From the NCBI GenBank assembly GCA_016787345.1, contig JAEUUU010000031.1, positions 1 through 64,000 of the forward strand: a stretch of DNA of 64,000 bases, read 5' to 3'. Position 1 is the first letter of the stretch. Each line of letters begins with the position of its first letter. Of the stretch, positions 7,951 through 16,640 are shown one piece after another. The position numbers and the translations under genes are program-made. Under the pieces are notes generated by a model. That model made no database searches and was not told where the DNA came from. It saw only the letters and a list, made by a program, of their open reading frames with translations. The DNA is from Saprospiraceae bacterium. Its GTDB lineage: Bacteria; Bacteroidota; Bacteroidia; Chitinophagales; Saprospiraceae.

Positions 7951-8963
7951 TATTTTCTAAAAAAGATCGGCCGGGCAAACATGAAATTCCCTTGCGCATC
8001 CGGCACGTGTACAATCGGGCAGGCTGCCACCAGGCGCGTGACCAGGCGCTTGCGCCGATCGTCCCAGTACCAGTCTTGCACGAGACCGAGCCGCAGATAA
8101 TCCGCCCCAATTTCCATCCGAGCGATTCGCACGTGTTCTTCATAGGTTTCCGGATCAAAAGTGACGATCGTGTCGGTACTGCTGTACAGGTTGGAGCGAT
8201 CGTCGGCCTGCGCGGGATAAGCCCAGTTTTTTGCTGAAAAAATATCGGTAGTAGGGTCTTCTATCACGCGTTGCATAAACATCTGCATGACAGGTCTGGC
8301 GGGTTGTTTCAAGGGTTTCAGGTCGCCGAGCAACACCTCCCGGTTCTGTACGCCGACGCGGTAAGCCCAGTTGACGGCCGGGTCCGACACCGACGGATAT
8401 GGCGCTGCCGGAGGGGCGACGGGGAGCCAGAAGGGCACATTGCCTTCTTTGAGCACCGGACCGATGGCCAGGGTAAGCAGGCCGAATTCAGCCGTTTTTT
8501 CGCGATAATAAACCAGTTGACGGACCCGAAACCCTTTGAAATCTTTGGGCGTCAGGTCTCTGTGGATGATGCGCTGCTCGCCTTCATACGTTTCCACACT
8601 GAACACCATGATGGTATCGGTCCGGCTTAATTTTTCCAGAATCCCGTCGACGTCAAGTTTTTGTTGCAGTGCTGCATCGGCAAAAACGGCCTGACCGGGT
8701 GTATTGGCCTGCGCCAGCAGGATGGCCCCCAGACTGGTGGGTTCGGAATACAATTGAGCCGGGTCGGATGCCGTGGCTTTCAGCAGCATGGGCGCTTGTA
8801 AACCCGTTTGGTTGGGATCGAAGAAACCAGTTACATCCAGCGCGATGTCAAATTCGGCCTCTGCAACCCAACTGACGGAAGGGTCGGAAAGCAATTGGTC
8901 TGCCTGAGCAGAGAGCGCGAAGGCATACAGGCATGCCAGGCAAGCAAAAAAGGTTTTTTTCAT
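7950..8963 (-). CDS. Secreted protein with two GldN-like modules (copy A)
   Basis: This 337-residue protein has a signal peptide (residues 1-19, ending FALSAQ). It appears to hold two related modules. Each opens with a DPxVxWaxxv word (LLSDPSVSWVAEAEFD, then VSDPAVNWAYRVG). Each closes with an aromatic/basic strand pair (VRQLVYYREKTAEFGLLTLA; LVQDWYWDDRRKRLVTRLVA). This order resembles GldN/PorN of the type IX secretion ring (W at the start, then LKEDWYFDKQRS-like, then an IGIAP-like strand), but the match is by eye. Its paralogue lies directly upstream, 28 bases away. The ATG at 8961-8963 is preferred over an upstream TTG. Confidence 0.6.
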   Translation of the reverse strand: MKKTFFACLACLYAFALSAQADQLLSDPSVSWVAEAEFDIALDVTGFFDPNQTGLQAPMLLKATASDPAQLYSEPTSLGAILLAQANTPGQAVFADAALQQKLDVDGILEKLSRTDTIMVFSVETYEGEQRIIHRDLTPKDFKGFRVRQLVYYREKTAEFGLLTLAIGPVLKEGNVPFWLPVAPPAAPYPSVSDPAVNWAYRVGVQNREVLLGDLKPLKQPARPVMQMFMQRVIEDPTTDIFSAKNWAYPAQADDRSNLYSSTDTIVTFDPETYEEHVRIARMEIGADYLRLGLVQDWYWDDRRKRLVTRLVAACPIVHVPDAQGNFMFARPIFFRK

Positions 8964-8991
8964 AAAATTCAAACGAGATGGGAAATGAGAT

Positions 8992-10023
8992 TCAACGGCC
9001 TGCCGTGCATTTTCGGTAAAACAGCGGCCGCCAGTACCGGAACGCTCCGTCGTCGCTCCTTATTTCCTGCAAAGGCGCCACTGCCACCAAACGGGTGAGC
9101 AGCATTTGGCGTTTGTCGTCCCAATACCAGTTTTGTACAAGCCGCAAGCGGCCGACAAGGTCCGGATTCAGCAGAAAAGGCTGGGTAACGATATGTTCTT
9201 CAAATGCTTCAAAATCAAAAGTTTCAAGGGTGTCGATCCGGCTGAAAACCTGTTCGCGCCTCTCCAGCGAAAGCGGTTTCCAATCGACGTCGAACAGCTC
9301 GACAGCGGCCCGATTGCGCGCGGCGGACAAAAAGTCGGGCATTACCGCGTAATCCGGTTGTTTCAGGGAATGTAGTTGTTTGAGGTCGGGGCTCACGTTA
9401 TTGGTTCGAATCCGGCGGGCCCAATGAATATTCGGGTTGTCGAGACTTGGAAACTTGCGCATATCGGCGCGTTTCTCCGCCGGCACGTTCCACCAGAACA
9501 GGACCCGGCCATCGGGCAATGCCGGGCCGATGGCCAGGGTAATCAGGCCGAAATCGGCGGTTCGGGCCCGATAAAAAAGCAATTGGCGCACCCGCAGGTA
9601 GGGGCAATCTTCCGGACCGGTTTCCATGACCAGCACATCGGAACTTTCGTTGTCGAACCAGAGCACGGCCGTATCTCGATACACCAGCAGTTTGTCCAGG
9701 TCTGACAACGAAAGGGGGCGACCGGGGTCGTTGCCGGCAAAAACCGGGCTGCTGCCCGACCAGGCCATTTGAAAAAGGTGATCTGTCAAGCCATCGGGCC
9801 GGTAAAACAGCTCGTCCTGACGGCCGGTATGCTGATCTTTCAATACGGCTACGGTATTGAGCGTATCGGCAGATTCCGGAATATGGCCGGCGCCATCGAA
9901 CACCAGCAGCATTTCGATCTCAGCCGCCCATACGACATCCGGGTCGGACAAAATATCGCTGCGTTGCGCCCCGGCCGACGCCAGGAGGAGCAACAACCAC
10001 CCGGAGAAAAACAGTTTTTTCAT
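8992..10023 (-). CDS. Secreted protein with two GldN-like modules (copy B)
   Basis: This 343-residue paralogue of the next gene has a signal peptide (residues 1-19, ending ASAGAQ). It shows the same two-module plan: ILSDPDVVWAAEIE with VRQLLFYRARTADFGLITLA, then LDNPNIHWARRIRTN with LVQNWYWDDKRQMLLTRLVA, ending in RPLFYRK. Copies A and B share their framework but differ widely between motifs, so the duplication is old. A role at the type IX secretion or gliding machinery is possible because the modules look like GldN. It could also be an unrelated Saprospiria family. Confidence 0.6.
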   Translation of the reverse strand: MKKLFFSGWLLLLLASAGAQRSDILSDPDVVWAAEIEMLLVFDGAGHIPESADTLNTVAVLKDQHTGRQDELFYRPDGLTDHLFQMAWSGSSPVFAGNDPGRPLSLSDLDKLLVYRDTAVLWFDNESSDVLVMETGPEDCPYLRVRQLLFYRARTADFGLITLAIGPALPDGRVLFWWNVPAEKRADMRKFPSLDNPNIHWARRIRTNNVSPDLKQLHSLKQPDYAVMPDFLSAARNRAAVELFDVDWKPLSLERREQVFSRIDTLETFDFEAFEEHIVTQPFLLNPDLVGRLRLVQNWYWDDKRQMLLTRLVAVAPLQEIRSDDGAFRYWRPLFYRKCTAGR

Positions 10024-10100
10024 GCAGGAAAGAGGTTTGAAGAATGAACGTTCAAAAATGAAGAATCTGAAAACTTGCCAAAAAAGCCCGCGCTACCACT

Positions 10101-10108
10101 TATTTTTG
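10101..10108 (+). promoter_or_regulatory. Putative -7 box for slyD
   Basis: TATTTTTG matches TAnnTTTG. A TTG at 10075-10077 lies 23 bases upstream, slightly longer than ideal. The slyD start is 137 bases downstream, leaving a long leader in which nothing else stands out. Confidence 0.4.
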
Positions 10109-10244
10109 CGGCGCTTTACATTATTTAAAAGTCAGGCGCGGTAAAATATCCTTGTTTCCCCTCTCCTGTTACCATTCACCAAGGACGAGCAGCCCCGCGC
10201 AATTTCAGCAACGCCCGACTGTTTTTCCTGCAAATCAAGTCATT

Positions 10245-10751
10245 ATGACTATCGAACCCAATAAGGTAGTGCTGGTGCACTACACCCTGACCGAGGGCAC
10301 GGCCGAAGGCGATCAGATCGAAAGCACGCAAGGCGGCGAACCGCTCGGCTTTATTTTCGGCGTAGGGATGATGATCCCCCAGTTTGAAGCCAATTTGTCG
10401 GGGCTCAAAGCCGGCGACGAGTTTGCTTTCGGCATCAAGGCCGCCGACGCTTATGGCGAATACGACGAATCCGCCCTGGTGGAAGTACCCAAAAACATGT
10501 TTGAAACCGACGGCAAAATTCCCGACGGCCTGCTCGAAATCGGCAATGTGTTGCCGCTCACCGACCAGGAAGGCAACCATTTCCAGGCTGCTGTGTCCTG
10601 GGTTGGCCTGGACAAGGTAAAACTCGACTTCAACCACCCGATGGCCGGCGTCGACCTCTTTTTTACAGGCAAAGTTGAAACGGTGCGCGAGGCCGACCCG
10701 ACCGAACTGGCGCACGGCCACGTGCACGGTAATGGTGGTCACCACCATTGA
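10245..10751 (+). CDS. slyD: FKBP-type peptidyl-prolyl isomerase, SlyD-like
   Basis: This 168-residue cytoplasmic protein starts MTIEPNKVVLVHYTL. FKBP strands flank an insert-in-flap domain (FGIKAADAYGEYDESALVEV, then a MAGVDLFFTGKV strand returning to the FKBP fold). The tail is His-rich (HGHVHGNGGHHH), as in metal-binding SlyD proteins. SlyD proteins catalyse prolyl isomerisation, act as chaperones and bind nickel. The ATG at 10245 is chosen because upstream in-frame codons have no family similarity. Confidence 0.9.
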   Translation: MTIEPNKVVLVHYTLTEGTAEGDQIESTQGGEPLGFIFGVGMMIPQFEANLSGLKAGDEFAFGIKAADAYGEYDESALVEVPKNMFETDGKIPDGLLEIGNVLPLTDQEGNHFQAAVSWVGLDKVKLDFNHPMAGVDLFFTGKVETVREADPTELAHGHVHGNGGHHH

Positions 10752-10759
10752 CCGATTTG

Positions 10760-10851
10760 CGACGTACGATTACATGAGTTGCGATTGAAGAAGAAAAGGC
10801 CCGTTTTCGTCCGGTCGAATCTAAAATCAAACTTCGTGTAATCGTACGTCG
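10760..10851. repeat. Inverted repeat between slyD and kup
   Basis: CGACGTACGATTACA (10760-10774) is the exact reverse complement of 10837-10851. Pairing continues a few bases inward with GU wobbles. The loop is about 60 bases. It lies between two plus-strand genes. Confidence 0.75.
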
Positions 10852-10976
10852 AATGCCTTGTACCTGACAGGCAAGGCTAAAAACGCCATTTCAATTGTTT
10901 TTTTGGGGCCAGATTGGCATACAAATCGCCAAAACTTCGACCTTTCGAGCGAAATAGAACGTCCAATCAATTTGAC

Positions 10977-12935
10977 ATGAGCCACAACGGAGTAAACCGT
11001 CTTTCGGCTGCCGGCCTGATCGTAACCCTCGGAATTATTTACGGCGACATCGGCACCTCCCCGCTATACGTAATGAAGGCGATCGTGGGAGAGGGTAAAA
11101 TCATAGATGCCCAAACGGTGTTGGGCGGCGTTTCGCTGGTCTTCTGGACGCTGACGATCCAAACCACGATCAAATACATCATGCTCGTGCTCCGGGCCGA
11201 TAACAACGGCGAGGGTGGTATTTTTTCCCTTTATTCGTTGGTTCGCCGGCGCCGGCGCTGGCTTATGTATCCGGCCTTGCTGGGCGGAGCAGCCGTTCTG
11301 GCCGAGGGTATGATCACCCCGCCTATTACGGTATCCTCCGCTATTGAAGGGCTTTCCATCAAATTTCCGGACATACCGACCATCGGTATCGTGATTGCCA
11401 TTATTTCCGCTTTGTTTTTTATTCAGCGGTTTGGCACAGCCGCCGTGGGGCGGAGTTTCGGGCCGGTTATGTTGTTGTGGTTCAGCATGCTGGCCATTTT
11501 GGGCATTTCCCAAATCGTTTACATGCCTGAAATTTTCAAAGCGCTCAATCCGCAATATGGCATCGAATTGTTGCGCAGCAGCCCCAATTTTCTGGTGGTG
11601 ATGGGCGCCGTTTTTCTTTGCACAACGGGGGCCGAAGCCTTGTATGCCGACCTCGGCCACTGCGGGCGGACCAATATCCGGGTAAGCTGGGGATTTGTCA
11701 AAACCAGCCTGGTACTCAACTACTTTGGCCAGGCCGCCTGGTTGTTGCACCACGAAGGACAAGCGCTGGAAGAAAATCCGTTCTTCGGGATTATGCCGCA
11801 CTGGTTTATCTGGCCGGGTATTATCATTTCGACTTTTGCGGCCATTATTGCCAGCCAGAGCATGATTTCGGGCTCTTTCACCCTGGCCTCGGAGGCCGTC
11901 CGCCTGGGTTTTTTACCCAAAATGACGGTGAAGTTCCCGACCAACATGAAAGGCCAGATTTATATCCCCGCCGTCAACACCTTTTTGTGGATCGGCTGTG
12001 TACTGGTGGTACTTTATTTCAAACACAGCTCTGAAATGGAGGCAGCCTACGGTTTGTCGGTGGTATGCACCATGCTTTGTTCGACCATCCTGATTTCCAA
12101 CTGGCTTATTCTTCACCGCACGAAAGAAGCCACAGTCTGGCTGTTTCTGCTCTTTTATCTGATCTGGGAAGGCGGCTTTTTCCTGGCCAACACGCTGAAA
12201 TTTACGGATGGCGGCTATGTAACCGTCATCATGGCATCGCTGTTGTTCGGCGTCATGCTGCTCATGGTGAACGCCAAAAACATCCGCCGCCGCTATTCCG
12301 ACGAAGTACGGATCAAGGATTACCTCGACCAGCTCATTATGCTGAGCAACGACGAGGATGTACCCAAATACGCGACCAATCTGGTATTTCTCAGCAGCAC
12401 CAAAAGCCCGAAAAAAGTAGAAGAGAAAATTCTGTATTCCATCCTGCAAACACAGCCCAAACGGGCCGACGTCTACTGGTTCGTCCATATCGAAACTACC
12501 GACGAGCCCTTCACGATGGATTATGAGGTGAATACCATAGCACCCGACGACGTATACAAGGTGAACTTCCGGCTTGGCTTCCGGGTGCAGCAGCGCATGA
12601 ACGTGTTTATGAACAAGGTGGTGGAAGATCTCGTCGAAAACAACGAGTTGTCGCTTTACTCACGCTACCACACCGTAAGCAGCAAGTACCCGACCGGCGA
12701 TATGCGTTTTATCCTGATCCTCGAATTCTTGTCGAACGAAAACGAGCTGCCCTGGAAAGACCAACTGATCATGTCGACCTACCTGACCCTCAAAGGCTGG
12801 GTGTCGTCGCCTAAAAACTGGTTTGGGCTCGACAGCGACTCTGTTGAGATCGAGGAGGCGCCGCTCGTGCTGCAACCGGTGAAAGACGTCAAGCTGCGGC
12901 GCATCGTTCGCCACCGTTCGGGAGAAGAACATTAA
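10977..12935 (+). CDS. kup: KUP/HAK family potassium transporter
   Basis: This 652-residue polytopic membrane protein opens with the family signature LIVTLGIIYGDIGTSPLYVM. It continues through RADNNGEGGIFSLYSL, MITPPITVSSAIEG and GAEALYADLGHCG, all classic Kup motifs, and about twelve hydrophobic helices. A soluble C-terminal domain starts near residue 470. Kup proteins bring in potassium, usually by proton symport. The ATG at 10977 (MSHNGVNRLS) sits just ahead of the first helix. Confidence 0.93.
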   Translation: MSHNGVNRLSAAGLIVTLGIIYGDIGTSPLYVMKAIVGEGKIIDAQTVLGGVSLVFWTLTIQTTIKYIMLVLRADNNGEGGIFSLYSLVRRRRRWLMYPALLGGAAVLAEGMITPPITVSSAIEGLSIKFPDIPTIGIVIAIISALFFIQRFGTAAVGRSFGPVMLLWFSMLAILGISQIVYMPEIFKALNPQYGIELLRSSPNFLVVMGAVFLCTTGAEALYADLGHCGRTNIRVSWGFVKTSLVLNYFGQAAWLLHHEGQALEENPFFGIMPHWFIWPGIIISTFAAIIASQSMISGSFTLASEAVRLGFLPKMTVKFPTNMKGQIYIPAVNTFLWIGCVLVVLYFKHSSEMEAAYGLSVVCTMLCSTILISNWLILHRTKEATVWLFLLFYLIWEGGFFLANTLKFTDGGYVTVIMASLLFGVMLLMVNAKNIRRRYSDEVRIKDYLDQLIMLSNDEDVPKYATNLVFLSSTKSPKKVEEKILYSILQTQPKRADVYWFVHIETTDEPFTMDYEVNTIAPDDVYKVNFRLGFRVQQRMNVFMNKVVEDLVENNELSLYSRYHTVSSKYPTGDMRFILILEFLSNENELPWKDQLIMSTYLTLKGWVSSPKNWFGLDSDSVEIEEAPLVLQPVKDVKLRRIVRHRSGEEH

Positions 12936-12937
12936 TA

Positions 12938-12977
12938 GTGATGAGTGATGAGTGATGAGTGATGAGCGATGAGTGAT
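12938..12977 (+). repeat. Short direct repeats after kup
   Basis: TGATGAG-type units repeat five to six times directly after the kup stop (AGTGATGAGTGATGAGTGAT and onward). No inverted partner was found nearby. Confidence 0.7.
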
Positions 12978-13098
12978 AAAACATTCGTTTTTCGGAGGGT
13001 TTGCATATCTTGCAGCATCTTTGGTTGCCTGGTCGACCCAATCCTTCCCCCTCATCCACATGTTGTCTGTTCCACCCCGCCCTCGGCGCCGTCGTATT

Positions 13099-15003
13099 AT
13101 GCCCAACGCATCCGTCGCCGAATCAGCGCTTTCACCCGAGCGTTTGCAACACCTGCGCCAGCTGTGCCACAGTCTGGGGCACTGGGCTTTTACGGATTTT
13201 GAAAAGGCCCGGCAGGTCCTTCAGGAACTTTCAGGGCAAGTCACGACCGACCTTCCGCTCGACATACAACTCAGTTATCACCGGTATGGCGCATTCCTCG
13301 AAAATCAGTGGAATCGCTTCGATGCCGCCCTTGAGCATGCCCGGCAGCTGATCGCGCTGCTCGAACAGCGCAACGACCCGCTTCCGCTGGCCGAAGCCTG
13401 GCTCGAAGCAGCCGCCCCGCTGCTCAACCGGCGCGACTGGCCGGCCGTACAGGAATGTCTCGACCGCGCCCGGTACCACCTGCAGGGCATCGAATCGGCC
13501 CGCCTGCACGCTCAAGTCGCTTGTCGCGAAGGTTTTCTGCACCTTCACCTGGGTAATCTGCGCAAAGCCCTCGACGCCCTGCTGGAATCGGAAAAGACCC
13601 TCCTGGGCCTCGACGACAATGCACAATTGCCCGATTATTACATGCTTGCCCTGGTGACCGGCGGCCTGGGCGATTTGTACGAGCGGCTCGACGAAAAAGA
13701 TAAAAGTCTCGATGCCTACCGGCGTGTATTGCCCATCGTGGAAGAACACGGCCTGCGTCCGCGCCTGGCCTGGCACTACCTCAACGCCGGCCGCGCCGCG
13801 CTGGCGCAGAACGATTTGTCGGAAGCGCGTTTGTGTTTTGAAAACGTGGCAAAATTTGCCGGAGAAGGCGATCTGGAAGCAAAAGCACACGCACTGGCCA
13901 ACCTCGGCATCCTCGCTTTTTTGGAAAACAAACCTGCCTCGGCGGTCTGGGCTTTGTTCGACGAAGCCGCGCGCCAGATCGAATCGCCGGGAAAACCGGC
14001 CGACTTTACCAACCTCTCCCGGATTGAAAGCTGGCGCGCCGAACTGTTGCTCCGCATCGGTAATCATGAAGATGCCGAGCGCCATCTGCTCAAGGCATTT
14101 GAACTTGGAGAAAAAGGCCACGACCTGCACCACCTCAAACAAGTTGCCCAGGCCCTTGCCGCGGTGAGCGCACAAAAAGAAGACTTTGCCGAAGCCTTCC
14201 GCTGGCAGCACACCGCCACCGAACTGGCTGAAAAACACTTTCACGAACTCCGCGACCGCGAACGCCAGGAACTTGAGGCCCGTTACGAACTGGAACGCAG
14301 CCGGCAGGAAGCTCAAATGGCCCGTTTGCGCGTCACCGGCCTGCAAAGCCGGGCCCTGCGCGCACAAATGAACCCGCACTTTTTGTTCAATGCGCTCAAC
14401 GCCATCCAGGGCTTTATTACGTCGGGGCGCAACAACGAAGCCGAAACCTATCTCGCCCGCTTCGCCAAACTGATGCGGCAAACGCTCGAATATTCTGCCG
14501 TGGAAGTGGTCACCCTGGCGCAGGAGATCGAATTCCTCAACCGCTACCTCGAACTGAACCGCAAACTCCGCTTCGACAGCAAACTCGATTTCCGCATCGT
14601 CCCCCCGCCCGGCGCCGACCCCGACGACCTCTGTATCCCGACCATGATCGTGCAGCCTTTTGTCGAAAACGCGATTGAACACGGGCTGCGCCCCAAAAAA
14701 GAGGGCAAACTGCGCATCGAATTCCACCTGACCGACGACGAGAATATTGTGCTTTGCAGTATCGAAGACAATGGCGTGGGCTACAACAAAGGCAGAGAAA
14801 AACAACTGAAAACCCCTGAATTTCAGTCGCATCGCTCCCGCGGACTTGAAATCACGCGCGATCGCCTTACGTTGTTGCACCAACTGCGCAAAACGCCCGC
14901 CACCCAGTTTATCCGCATTACCGACCTGGCCGACGAAGTGGACAACCCCAACAGCGGAACCCGGGTAGAGGTGTTGTTGCCCGTTTTGGAAGAGGAAAAC
15001 TGA
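13099..15003 (+). CDS. LytS-type sensor histidine kinase with TPR sensor region
   Basis: The protein is about 634 residues. The N-terminal ~410 residues are helical TPR-like repeats (for example NDLSEARLCFENVAKFAGEG and EDAERHLLKAFELGEKGHD). A coiled segment follows, then the His_kinase domain with MNPHFLFNALNAIQGFI, where the phospho-accepting His lies. The HATPase part has VQPFVENAIEHG and ELYG-like glycine boxes. Such kinases usually pair with a LytTR regulator, but none is adjacent. The start is uncertain: in-frame ATGs exist at 12973, 13060 and 13099. A TATCTTGC -7-like word near 12997 favours one of the later two. Confidence 0.85.
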   Translation: MPNASVAESALSPERLQHLRQLCHSLGHWAFTDFEKARQVLQELSGQVTTDLPLDIQLSYHRYGAFLENQWNRFDAALEHARQLIALLEQRNDPLPLAEAWLEAAAPLLNRRDWPAVQECLDRARYHLQGIESARLHAQVACREGFLHLHLGNLRKALDALLESEKTLLGLDDNAQLPDYYMLALVTGGLGDLYERLDEKDKSLDAYRRVLPIVEEHGLRPRLAWHYLNAGRAALAQNDLSEARLCFENVAKFAGEGDLEAKAHALANLGILAFLENKPASAVWALFDEAARQIESPGKPADFTNLSRIESWRAELLLRIGNHEDAERHLLKAFELGEKGHDLHHLKQVAQALAAVSAQKEDFAEAFRWQHTATELAEKHFHELRDRERQELEARYELERSRQEAQMARLRVTGLQSRALRAQMNPHFLFNALNAIQGFITSGRNNEAETYLARFAKLMRQTLEYSAVEVVTLAQEIEFLNRYLELNRKLRFDSKLDFRIVPPPGADPDDLCIPTMIVQPFVENAIEHGLRPKKEGKLRIEFHLTDDENIVLCSIEDNGVGYNKGREKQLKTPEFQSHRSRGLEITRDRLTLLHQLRKTPATQFIRITDLADEVDNPNSGTRVEVLLPVLEEEN

Positions 15004-15027
15004 GGCAGAGCGCGGCACAAAGGCAAA

Positions 15028-15045
15028 CTTAACATTAACTTAATA
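15028..15045 (+). promoter_or_regulatory. Pho-box-like direct repeat upstream of the phosphate transporter
   Basis: CTTAACA, then TTAA, then CTTAATA gives two 7-base repeats with a 4-base spacer. This is the architecture of a PhoB/PhoP-type box, and TTAACA is also the B. subtilis PhoP half-site. It lies about 100 bases ahead of the PiT gene. The regulator is not in this window. Confidence 0.45.
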
Positions 15046-15145
15046 CGGCCAACCAAATGAAATTTGGCCTTAGACCTACTTTCGCCCCCAGTTTCCTAAC
15101 CTTTGTTTGTATTCTTCATTTTAACTACTAAAATGCCCTCCAGGT

Positions 15146-16537
15146 ATGGCACTCGGCTTTATTGCGGATTTATCCATCAATGCCTCTCTCCTCTTAGTTT
15201 TCTGTTTGTTGGCGGTATGCTTTTTTGAAGCAATCAACGGCTTTCACGACACGGCCAACGCTGTTGCTACGGTCATTTACACCAAAACACTTCCACCGGT
15301 TTTTGCCGTCATCTGGGCCGGCATCTGGAACTTTCTGGGCGCTATGCTGGGCGGTATCGCCGTAGCCATGGGGATCGTTAAACTCATGCCGGTCAACGAC
15401 CTGTTGTCGGTCCCGCTGGGTGAAAACATCGCACTGGTACTTTCGATCCTGATCTCTGCCATCGCCTGGAACCTGGGCACCTGGTATTTTGGCATTCCCT
15501 GCTCGAGTTCGCACACCCTGATCGGCTCGCTGCTGGGCGGCGGTTTTGCTTTTTGGACGGTCAATGGTGGCTCCGGTGTCAACTGGAAAAAAGCGGAAGA
15601 AATCGGTATGTCGCTGCTGGTTTCGCCACTTTTTGGTTTTAGTCTGGCCATCCTGCTGATGTTCATCTTGCGCGCAACGATGAAGAAGAACAAAATGATC
15701 TTCGACGAGCCCCACAAGAAAAAAGCGCCGCCTACCTGGATACGCGCTATCCTGATTGGCACCTGTACGCTCGTCAGTTATTTCCACGGCAACAACGACG
15801 GCCAAAAGGGCGTAGGCCTGCTGATGGTAGTCATGATGGCCTTCCTGCCGCTGCAGTTTGCCCTCAACCCGCATCTCCCGCCGGGCGACCTTGCCGGCGC
15901 AAGCCGCCGCATCGAAGCCTCCCTGAATGCCGCGGCAGCCAACGGCGACCACAACAGCCAAAGCCTGATCGCACTGGCCGGCAAAAGCGGCGCACTCGCG
16001 GCACAACTTGACACAACCGACGTCAAAGACCGCACTGAACTGGTTGCCGCACGCAAGAATATTCAAGGCCTGAATAAAAACCTGGAAAGCTCTATCAAAG
16101 GAGGCGTAATCACCGGCGAAACGGCCAAGGTGGTCAAAGCGGAGGTAAAAACCCTGGCGCATTCCTACGAATTTCGGGTAACCTGGATCGTGCTGTTGAT
16201 TTCGCTTTGCCTGGGTGTTGGCACCATGATCGGCTGGAAACGAATTGTTGTCACGATCGGTGAAAAAATCGGCAAAAGCCACCTGACCTACGCCCAGGGC
16301 GCGAGCGCAGAGTTGTGTGCTGCCGCTACCATCGGCGTGAGTTCCTGGTTTGGCTTGCCCGTCAGTACGACCCACGTACTCTCATCCGGGGTAGCCGGCA
16401 CGATGGTCGCGCAGGGCGGTGTACAAAACCTGCGTAAAAAGACGATCATCAATATCGCGTTGGCCTGGCTGCTCACGCTGCCCGTCACGATGCTGCTGTC
16501 TGCCATATTTTTCTTCCTTTTCAGGCTGTTCGTTTGA
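15146..16537 (+). CDS. pit: PiT-family inorganic phosphate transporter
   Basis: This 463-residue membrane protein has the two PiT signature repeats: NGFHDTANAVATVIYT near residue 30 with CSSSHTLIGSLLGG, and SYFHGNNDGQKGVGL near residue 212 with GLPVSTTHVLSSGVAG. A soluble helical insertion of about 110 residues (roughly 235-345) splits the two halves. PiT carriers move phosphate, or metal-phosphate, with protons or sodium. It lies upstream of an OprP-like porin; no phoU/DUF47 gene is adjacent. The ATG at 15146 begins MALGFIADLSINASLL. Confidence 0.92.
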   Translation: MALGFIADLSINASLLLVFCLLAVCFFEAINGFHDTANAVATVIYTKTLPPVFAVIWAGIWNFLGAMLGGIAVAMGIVKLMPVNDLLSVPLGENIALVLSILISAIAWNLGTWYFGIPCSSSHTLIGSLLGGGFAFWTVNGGSGVNWKKAEEIGMSLLVSPLFGFSLAILLMFILRATMKKNKMIFDEPHKKKAPPTWIRAILIGTCTLVSYFHGNNDGQKGVGLLMVVMMAFLPLQFALNPHLPPGDLAGASRRIEASLNAAAANGDHNSQSLIALAGKSGALAAQLDTTDVKDRTELVAARKNIQGLNKNLESSIKGGVITGETAKVVKAEVKTLAHSYEFRVTWIVLLISLCLGVGTMIGWKRIVVTIGEKIGKSHLTYAQGASAELCAAATIGVSSWFGLPVSTTHVLSSGVAGTMVAQGGVQNLRKKTIINIALAWLLTLPVTMLLSAIFFFLFRLFV

Positions 16538-16550
16538 ACATAGCCGAAGC

Positions 16551-16592
16551 GGCGAGGGGTTGCAAAGGGTAGTTTTTAACCCGCCCCTCGCC
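16551..16592 (+). terminator. Hairpin between pit and porin genes
   Basis: GGCGAGGGG (16551-16559) pairs with CCCCTCGCC (16584-16592), with an inner GGGT/ACCC pairing, and a pyrimidine-rich tail follows (CTTTCCTTTTCTGTTT). It may be a partial terminator that lowers expression of the porin relative to pit. Confidence 0.5.
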
Positions 16593-16640
16593 CTTTCCTT
16601 TTCTGTTTGATTTTTTCCTAACCTGCTGTATTAACTACTA

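Noticed and set aside
13231-15018. 595-codon antisense open frame opposite the histidine kinase
   Set aside because: It mirrors a well-supported LytS-type kinase and has no domain of its own.
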